Shown here in pieces: positions 56,287-64,000 of a stretch of 64,000 nucleotides of DNA (positions are counted from its first letter, which is position 1; every line of letters begins with the position of its first letter). The notes under the pieces were generated by a model that worked only from the letters and a program-made list of their open reading frames with translations, ran no database searches and was not told the origin of the DNA. Origin of the DNA: Nemertoderma westbladi. Its lineage: Eukaryota; Xenacoelomorpha; Nemertodermatida; Nemertodermatidae. The DNA lies in the NCBI GenBank assembly GCA_032718475.1, contig JAUCBJ010001416.1, forward strand, positions 101,361 through 165,360, read 5' to 3'. The position numbers and the translations under genes were made by a program.

Positions 56287-57552
56287 CTTTTTTTAGTTTG
56301 AAATCCAATCCTCTTGCATAAAATATCAATTGCGCCATCGAATTGAATGCATTAAAAAAACTGCCTGGAATCAAATCATTGAATGGAATGGAATATAAAA
56401 TGTTCGAGAAATTTCATACTTGTTTTTTATTCGGCTAATGTGTAATTTTGGTGCCTACACCAAATTTTGAAAACCGTAAAATAAATCAGAGTTTAGAAGA
56501 AACAAGTTGTACATGTTTGTGAGAGTTTTGAATTCATTGGATTAAATATATCTCCTTTGTGATTAAAAGAAATCCTAAAACACAGGGGTGTAGGAACAAC
56601 TTGAAAACTGGTGGGGGGGGGGGGGGGGGGTGGGGGGAATTCCGTTGAGAAACAGCTGAGATACGTTTTGAGGAAATTATCGTTCGCTGTAGGCCATTTA
56701 TTATATTTAATAAACACAAAATTCTAGAACGTGTTATTTATTTTATGAGTTAGAGTTGGTGGGCAACAGCTGTATGCCTCTGCTGTATCTCTATGGGAAA
56801 ATGACACCATAGTGCGGGTCATGGTGTATATCAGTGATACTACCTGAATAGGCGTTGTGAATTGATTGTACAATATTTGAATGGAATTGAATACCCCAAC
56901 TAGATATCTTAGGTAATATTTTTAATGTCTAGATATTTTGGTGCAAAAGTGGAGTGCCCCCCCCCCCCCCCCCCCCCCCCCCAGGTTCAGCTACGCCTCT
57001 GCTAAAACATAAAACATCCCGTATAATTCGGATACAGTACAGAAGTAAATATAACTAACTTCCTTTGTTTATTTGAACTGTTTACTTTTACAAAAGGGCG
57101 CAATTCATTCAAATTCAAAAACAGTTTTCAACAGCAGTCAAATAGTTTTTTTGGTTCACTCAATCTGTGTCAATTCTATTTTGATGTGTAATATTGTATC
57201 CTATGCTACAACACCGGTATAAAGCTTTTTACGCTGCATCACCATATTGCCTAATAGCTCACATTGTTTGCCTAACTCCCTCCATATGCCAATCTCAACT
57301 AAATTCAGCCTAACGCTAACTGCCTCATTGGATATCCATGAAGAGCCTCTTTGTCAAGAAAAAATTATTCTAAATTGGCTGCCATTGGTCAATCAATTGT
57401 AATCCTTAAAACGACTATTACACACAGGCGAATAACTGTTCAATTTAAGGGCTGTTTAGCAACTACAACATTTAGTAAAGAAAAACGATCTTTGTTAATA
57501 ATTCGGATTAAAGTGACACAAGGAAATAATATTATTTCATTTTTATAATAAT
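56287..57552. other. Spacer with further G/C runs
   Basis: A G-run at about 56612-56630 is followed by a 56641-56775 segment homologous to 26010-26150. A C-run lies at 56957-56982. No gene is recognised. Confidence 0.45.
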
Positions 57553-57769
57553 AATGTTGCCAATTGAACCAGAACAACAACAACGACCGGTCAGGAAAAA
57601 GGTTCAAGTTCAGCATCGACAGTATTCTAGAATCTCCAAAATGTGCGACTTTATCGGACGATGAACAACTACACCATAGCAACAACCAGTCTCCAACACA
57701 ACATGCTACAGATATTCCGTCACAATTACGGCTGCAAGATATAATGCAAATCTCATGTGGTATTCCCTG
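57553..57769 (+). CDS. Possible coding exon with an eh1-like motif (homeobox-type gene)
   Basis: An open frame contains RSGKRFKFSIDSILESPK. FSIDSIL fits the eh1 repressor motif (FxIxxIL) found in the N-terminus of many homeodomain transcription factors, where it recruits Groucho/TLE. The rest is Ser/Gln/Asn-rich (LSDDEQLHHSNNQSPTQ). A splice-donor-like CTG|GTACGT ends the exon at 57769. There is no ATG in frame upstream: the frame opens after a stop at 57552-57554, so the start would be in another exon, with CCAG at about 57568-57571 as a possible acceptor. No homeodomain exon was found downstream in the window. This is tentative. Confidence 0.3.
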
Positions 57770-58205
57770 GTACGTTGTATTTAAATTTTTGAAGAACATT
57801 TTTTTTTGAAAGCGAAAAACTACGGTATACTAACTAGAACATAAAATTACATTCAAATAATTCCCTATACAATGTAGTGGTTGAATTTGGCCATTTATTT
57901 ATTTTTTACACTCCTGTATTTTTTAGTCTCAATTGGGTTAGTCTATAGGCCTATATGGTTACGTTTCTCTATATTTAAACATAATATTTAATAATAATAA
58001 TCTGCAATATCTCGACGGTCTGTAGACCTTATAACCAAGAAAGCATTTTATTGGAATTTGTTGCTAAGTGTAGTAGATATACCAATATTACTAATGAGCC
58101 ACAGGCACCCCCTACATAAACATCGTGATGGATTTTTCGGACCCGGACAATGCTGGACCCGGACCCGGACCCGGACAATGCTGCTACACCTATTAACCTG
58201 TACAA
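57770..58205. other. Spacer
   Basis: CCCGGACCCGGACCCGGAC microrepeat at about 58140-58178; nothing else was recognised. Confidence 0.4.
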
Positions 58206-58384
58206 GCGAGTTATTAGCGATTAGCCAGCGAGTATTTCTTAGCCAGCGGGTATTCTTAGCCCGCGAGTTAGTAAAGGAGTAGGTGAGTAAAGGAGCAGGT
58301 TTCAGAGGCGTATTGGGGAACCAAAACAATAAACGTTATTGTTTTGCGGGCTAAGAATACTCGCGGGCTAAGAATTTTCTGAGA
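58206..58384. mobile_element. Small word-array inverted element (TTAGCCCGCG)
   Basis: The left arm reads TTAGCCAGCGAGTATT and TTAGCCCGCGAG; the right arm reads GCGGGCTAAGAATACTCGCG and ends TCTGAGACC. The middle carries the shared core (AAAGGAGCAGGTTTCAGAGG, AACCAAAACAATAAAC). No target duplication was found, so the outer limits are approximate. Confidence 0.5.
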
Positions 58385-59592
58385 CCCAGCCCTCTGGAGT
58401 AAAGGCGGGTTTAAACGTGGGAACATTAGTCCAGCTTTGTCATAGAAATTTGGTGAGCAACTGAGATTGGCGATCACGTTGTTGTACCCGTCGTTAATCA
58501 CAAATCAATATGAAATTAATTGCTGACCAAGTTGCCAAAAATGTTCCGTCTGTAAACCGGCAATTTATTGATCCTATAAGAATTAAAGAAATCTTCACGA
58601 AAATTAATGTTATCTCTGCGTTTCAAGTATAAATATGATAAATTAGAAAAAAAAAATTAGCAGTGAAATAGCCAACCAGAATGTTAATTTTCATACAAAG
58701 AGGTTGCTTTCACTCTCTCATCCAAGAGACTCAATAAATGTTTTATGTGGAATACAAAAAATCATTGCGATGGTGAGAATAACGGTACCTACAAAGTGGA
58801 AATGTTAATTTCAAATCGGAAATTATAAAATGCGGATTTGTCAACTTTATCCCATGTTTATTACAAAACTTTTGAGGTCATCTGATTGTGACATACCCGT
58901 TTTTATCTGTACGTACATGCACTTTTTGATTACTATGTAACAGGGTATCATGAAACAGCGCAAACCTGTAAGAATTAGTAAGTTGGTAGTGCTACAAACG
59001 GATTCACTCCCCTACAAAACACACCACCCCGAAACATATATTTATAAAGTAATAAATAATTAGATTCATCGGTGAAATACGAGTTGTAACGAAATAAAGT
59101 TATACAATGGCGAGAAAAAATTACTATTTAAATCATTGCTTAAAAAGTATATTTTTTCAGTACCGCCGCGGTATCAGGGTGCCCACATCCAGGAATGTAA
59201 TATCTATGGTGCGCGAAAATTGTGAAGTCTACAGTATCTATTTGTCTGAGCACCGGTGTAACTGTGCAATATCGACAATCTCAACACATTTTTGAAATGC
59301 AAGGGTCCCTTACCTGCTTATTTTCTTTCTCAAAAAATCGATGGTGCGCGGAGCCCCGCGCCCCTATTGTGGATCCGCGCCTGATCAGATATGACCAGAG
59401 TCTATTTATGAACCAAAGCGAGCGCAGCGCAAGGGTTTGAATTTCTATAGCTGGACACATCGCTGCGGAACAACTCCGCAACATTGCGAAACAAATTTCG
59501 ATAGGAGGTTTCTGTTTAAGAGGAAGTAAAATATAAAATTATTTGAGTACTTGTACGGGTATTATTTCTTTTTTGAGTGTTGTGTTCTTCAT
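58385..59592. other. Spacer
   Basis: No gene is recognised; short frames at 59107-59295 and 59222-59440 lack similarity. Confidence 0.4.
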
Positions 59593-59601
59593 TGTTTCCG
59601 T

Positions 59602-59935
59602 CGGTTGTACGGCAATTCGGTCTCGGGCAATTCGTAATCGGTCCCGGACAACACGATCCCGGACGATTTGGTCACAAGACACTAATTAAATGGGACCGAT
59701 TAAATTGTCCGGGACCGAATTGTCCGGGACCAAACTGTCCGGGACCGAATTGTCGGTGATCGTATTGTCTGTGACCGAATTGTCCGGGACGGAATTGTCC
59801 GTGATCGTATTATCTGGGACCGAATTGTCCGGGACGGAATTGTCCGTGACCGTATTGTCTGGGACCGAATTGTCCGGGACCAAATTGTCCGGGACCGAAT
59901 TGTCCGTGATCGTATTGTCTGGGACCGAATTGTCC
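59602..59935. mobile_element. Word-array element (GGGACCGAATTGTCC) with 9-bp TSD
   Basis: The left arm (59614-59675) holds CAATTCGGTC / GGTCCCGGACAA words. After a short centre (ACTAATTAAATGG) the right arm (59690-59935) is a tandem array of TTGTCCGGGACCGAA and variants. TGTTTCCGT is present at 59593-59601 and 59936-59944. 334 bp. Open frames on both strands follow from the repeat. Confidence 0.8.
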
Positions 59936-59944
59936 TGTTTCCGT

Positions 59945-61214
59945 TTGCACTGTTAGGATGATAAGTTGAAATAACTTATCTTTAGTCTTACCTTTATCTT
60001 TATTATATATCACAAAATAGGTGATTCCTGGTTTCCATGTTGTAATTTTGGAAATACGCAGTTGGATGAATCTACAACATTTCTAACTACTGCATAACTT
60101 TATATTATATAAATTCTGTTAACAACATAACATTAAAATATATGATAAACTACCATTACTTATTATAATATTACTTATGGAGAAAATATTATTAATATTA
60201 TTATTTTGCTCCTATATAAGTCGTATTATAAAATAATCGTCACTATTGAGAAATGTGAACAATATTGTATATTTGTGAGTGTGAAGTGGGATGGTTGGGC
60301 CTTGAGCCCCACTACAATTACATTACAATTGTTTGTATTAATCGGTAATCACTGGTCCCAGTGATTACCATAAAGGGCCTTCCATCACGTCCCCATCTCA
60401 ATCTCAAATAATATTACAGGCTGTTTGTTTTGTTAAATATTTTTATATGGCTGAATTTCAATAAAGTTTTAAGTTTGAGTGCTCATATTATTTAGTTAAT
60501 TAAATTGTTGCGCCCCCTAAGTACTCTGCGCCTAGGAGCATTGTCCCCCCCCCCCCCCTCCCCCCTTTGACCGCCGCTGCCTCAGCAACCCCTAGCACAA
60601 ACATCCCTTGTTGAACTTTTCTTTACCAGACCCCCCCCCCCCCCCCCCCCAGATCATCTTGAATTTGTTATAGCCGTATTTGATTGAAACATTTATAATT
60701 ATTTAAGAGATATATTGAGAGCTATACAAAGAAAGCAACTCAAATTCATCCTAATGAGCTCTGGAATGTAGATCATAAAACAGGGCAGCAGGTGTATATA
60801 TAGTGGTGTTAATTTCCTGGTTATTGTGCCAGGTATGTTGTATGTTTGTCCCTGCGGTAAACCGAGTCAGTTAGTAGCAAACACGCACTGTTACGCAGCT
60901 GTTTTGGGACCCATTTAGTTACGGTTTAATCCTCTGTAACTGGCAATTATGGGCAGCGGAACTGTTGTAATTGTAAGGCGATAGCAATCACCTGTAAGTG
61001 CACTTCTTTATGCGGTGTGCCCCAGGGTGTGCGGTTAAGAGAGAAAGGCCTTTATATCGAATTCGAATAGCCCCGGGGCAGGATTTATTTCATTCAGGTT
61101 TATCAAGCGGTCGCGTGTGCTAAGGAAATATTTGTTTCTATTGCGTGACAAGCGCCTGTAACATTCCTGTCTATTACAATAGGTTTATCGTTTAATCTAA
61201 ATGTTGACTATTCC
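59945..61214. other. Spacer
   Basis: No gene is recognised. C-runs lie at about 60545-60566 and 60631-60650. From about 60830 to 61200 the sequence is less repetitive and of higher complexity. Confidence 0.4.
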
Positions 61215-61223
61215 GTTTTGAAC

Positions 61224-61388
61224 GGTTGGGTGCAACCTTCGCCCGCGTCCAATCTTCGCCCGCGTCCAAACTTCGTCCGGATTAAACATTCGCCCGCAAG
61301 GCATTCTTCGCCCATTAAACCATTTTCAAACTAAAACAATATTGTTTAGTGGGCGAAGCTTTCTCGCGGGCGAAGTTTGCTGCGTACT
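61224..61388. mobile_element. Minimal word-array element (CTTCGCCCGCG) with 9-bp TSD
   Basis: Left end GGTTGGGTGCAACCTTCGCC, right end the complement of AGTACGCAGCAAACTTCGCC. GTTTTGAAC is present at 61215-61223 and 61389-61397. The left arm has five CTTCGCCC-type words, the right arm two in the opposite orientation, and the centre is AAACTAAAACAATATTGTTT. At 165 bp it is the shortest member of the group here; 8317-8630 is a relative. Confidence 0.85.
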
Positions 61389-61399
61389 GTTTTGAACAG

Positions 61400-61475
61400 G
61401 TTGCGTGCCGCGTGCGACTGCCGCGTGCCGCGTGCGACTGCCGCGTGCCGCGTGCGACTGCCGCGTGCGACTGCT
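61400..61475. repeat. 20-bp tandem repeat
   Basis: CCGCGTGCCGCGTGCGACTG is repeated about 3.5 times immediately right of the element at 61224-61388. Confidence 0.85.
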
Positions 61476-64000
61476 TCGATGACAGGGGGTGCAGGATGTC
61501 ACTAAATTACGAACACCCTCAAAAACAGAAAACCAAAATTACATCAAAGTTGTATCAAGAAATAGGCCTACTCGTCTGCATCTAAAGACAAATGTTCCTT
61601 AAAAATCTTAGAGTTTCTGATGGGTGTTTGGCGTTAATTCTGAGTATCATGATATTTACAAAGAATTGCCGAATTTGCAAGCACTTTATCTATATATTCT
61701 ACTATTTTAATTAAAATTAGACAAGTTGACTAATTACACAAAGAGTTTAAAGCTTTGACGGTTTAAACTTATTGAAGATACCTTATGCATCAACGTATGT
61801 CAGCATATCGACATATACCTTAACTTTAGTAAGATAATCCCAAAAAAAACCAGCAAGAAGATTATTTCTTTACTCCAATTATCCCGTCATATATTTTCCT
61901 TTTGAACTATTTAGTGCCATTATGTTCTTTGCGACAGGTTCTCATAGAATCTCATTGAGATTAAAGGATGTTAGTTTAAGGTGGCGAGCCTACTAATTGT
62001 TTAAGGTAAAGGGGCCGTAAGATTGCGGTATAGATTACTTGTAAGGGTGCTTACTGCGTATTAACCGAGATAGATTGTTAATCTGGCTTATATATATTTG
62101 CGTATATTGAAGATGATTTGATGACCAATTTACTGGGATTATTTGAACGCACGCTTTTGTTCCAAGGATTAGAATCCCGGGAATCTGCAATTGATGTTGA
62201 GGACATTATTTTCGCATCTGACAATTTTGACCACCTATATCTTCCAAATATATATAAAGTTAACAATTAAGTCTCTCAGTCTATGGTCTGTCTACGTATG
62301 TCTGTTTTTCTGGTACACAAAAATGACTCAAGTAAGTTAACGCCATAACTATCTTTCGTTTTCACTTTTCACAGTGTTCACTCAAAATCCTGTTTTTTGT
62401 CAAAGCGACTGTCCTTTTCATTAGTCTCAACTAACAGAAACTCTCAAACACTGATAGGCAGAGTTATTAACCTACTAATCAAATTGAATAGTTAATAGAC
62501 ACCATTGACCAGCCCAGTGTCAGATCAGATAAAGCTGGTTTTGTCCGTCTGTCAGTTTATTCGAAACGCAGAATATCTCAAAACATATCCATGCGCTACG
62601 CATGGATATGTTGATAGCAAATTTTCCCAGATTATTGAGTCTGAATCTCTACATATATTAACGGCTACGCAACTATTTTCCTAACTGACAATAGCTGGAT
62701 CTCCGGCTACGACCGTTCAGGTAATTAATTGTTCAGACTGATCAAACATTTCGCCAGAAGTTGAATTCGGAACCAGATTGTGTAGGAGCATGCGCGAATT
62801 TTAGCGATCTGAGTGGATCAGTTGTTCAAAAATATTATGAGTAGTTGTTTAATAGTTAACCAACCGTTTTGTTTATTTAAAAGCCACAAAATCTATATTT
62901 TTTTAAAGTCTAAAAGAGGAGCGGTTACAGCCCAGCCATAGTCTTCGCCATTCCTAATACCGAGTCTCGCAACAGTATCGAAGACGTCGACCACAAGGAA
63001 CCAATTCAGAGTGATTTATATCTTTCTGTGGGTAACCCACCCATGCTCCCCCCAGCATACAACTCATACCAGAACGGGTTTTTATACTTGGAATACCTAT
63101 AATATGATGACGGAGATAAGATATTACATCCCTTGTTAATGTTACTGTAATAATAATTATACTATAATGCTGATGTTGATAAATTAACGAATGGAAAGGT
63201 ACATGAGCTGGGGTTATGGACTCTAGCAGAGGTACATTTACAATTAAAGGTGCTGTTTCACCTCCCATTTGGGATAACATGTAGACCTACTTTTAGATTG
63301 TAAAATAATTATCATGCTACCAGTAAAAAAGTGTAGCCTGTAATGCATACTCCAATTGCAAATTTGCGAACCGAGAACATTTTATTAAATCGCGTGATAC
63401 AGTGGGTCTTCGACTGAGCTACCACAGCTAATAGTAAAGCTTATTAACAAATGTTCGCACAAGATACTAAATTTTGTCATCAAGCAAAAACATTTATATG
63501 AGACCTTTTAAGGAGTTGTAAATCTAAACATAGAAATTCTATTGAAATTATAACACAATATGTATAACACAAATTATAACTTTTTTTCTTTGCCTTGACA
63601 TATACGACCAGTCGACCACTCTATCTGCCTACCTGCAATATAATATATGACACTTCCCTCGGGAACAGGCACGTAACCTTGAGCGAGAAACAGGCCAATT
63701 GTCAAAGTAATTCCCCAAGAATGTAACTAAACTAACAGGCAATTAAAATAATCATTGCCTTTATAACTTATTCATGGTAAACTTACCATAAACTCGCGAT
63801 AAATATTTACTGCCATCACGAAGGGCCCATTACACTTTGAGTAATGACTTTGCTTTTAGGCAAGATGGGCTTTTGTGTCTAGAAGGATATGATCTTTTAG
63901 AGACGAACAAAAGCCCTTCAGAGTTGACATTTTGTAATTCCACATCGAAAGGGCCTTTCACGATTCTTAGAATTTTTTGTTTGTTGGGAATTGGGATGTT
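61476..64000. other. Low-repeat region at the right end
   Basis: No convincing gene. A plus-strand frame at about 62067-62269 with acidic, leucine-rich content (DDLMTNLLGLFERTLL) and a minus-strand 108-codon frame at 62954-63280 are not recognised. A perfect palindrome with 12-bp arms lies at 62584-62610. The sequence from about 63780 onward is high-complexity and could be regulatory. Confidence 0.35.
62584..62610. repeat. Perfect 12-bp-arm hairpin
   Basis: CATATCCATGCG and CGCATGGATATG are separated by CTA. No terminator role is expected in a eukaryote; it lies in a stretch with TCTGTCAGT-type repeat sequence. Confidence 0.8.

Noticed and set aside
59690-59956. Periodic frames on both strands (LSGTE and VPDNS types)
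   Set aside because: They are produced by the word array of the 59602-59935 element on both strands.
62067-62269. Acidic plus-strand frame near a possible acceptor
   Set aside because: The composition is protein-like, but it is short, has no family match and no paired donor.

Overview
This is a repeat-dominated piece of a eukaryotic, metazoan genome. The evidence is spliced or single-exon nuclear genes (TMED2, PPP1R42 and the start of an MRPS34-like gene), non-LTR, Penelope-like and BEL/Pao retroelements, tRNA-derived SINEs, many inverted-repeat DNA elements with target-site duplications (TSDs), and AT-rich spacers full of the palindromic words TAGGCCTA and ACCGGT. PPP1R42 is typical of animals with cilia or flagella. 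An invertebrate is likely (deuterostome or lophotrochozoan), but the species cannot be fixed from sequence reading alone. There is no bacterial-type organisation and no CRISPR array.

Layout. 1-596: 5' part of an MRPS34-like gene (minus strand). 600-9100: spacers with several non-autonomous inverted-repeat elements (1566-2456, 5702-7137, 8317-8630) and a decayed RTE-type LINE (about 3740-4985). 9132-21951: a complete, young BEL/Pao LTR retrotransposon (minus strand) with a 5-bp TSD, about 1.27-kb LTRs, a 1318-codon Gag-protease ORF and a 1337-codon Pol ORF. Its integrase keeps the zinc-binding part, but the catalytic core is replaced by about 280 residues of unrelated, zinc-knuckle-bearing protein. 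27943-28996: TMED2 in two coding exons (minus strand). 29815-33158: a 3.3-kb inverted-repeat element with a decayed CR1/Jockey-like LINE inside. 33889-47865: a dense transposon nest. 48440-50215: a second RTE LINE copy interrupted by a Penelope-like fragment. 50828-51982: PPP1R42 in one open exon (plus strand). 53690-55240: a 63-bp minisatellite. 55.9-64 kb: more small inverted-repeat elements, one possible homeobox-type exon near 57.6 kb, and low-repeat sequence at the end.

Two results stand out. First, the BEL/Pao element with a missing integrase core but nearly identical LTRs and a perfect TSD: it moved recently and probably needed an integrase supplied in trans. Second, two groups of non-autonomous DNA elements whose arms are built from a short word repeated in one orientation at one end and in the opposite orientation at the other. 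Most insertions use a different word. One group has CAGT...ACTG ends and perfect 5-bp TSDs (six copies). The other has mostly 8-9-bp TSDs. In 34428-44822 one CAGT element contains another, which in turn contains two more, and every boundary is confirmed by its own TSD. No transposase gene is visible in the window, so these elements must be mobilised from elsewhere.
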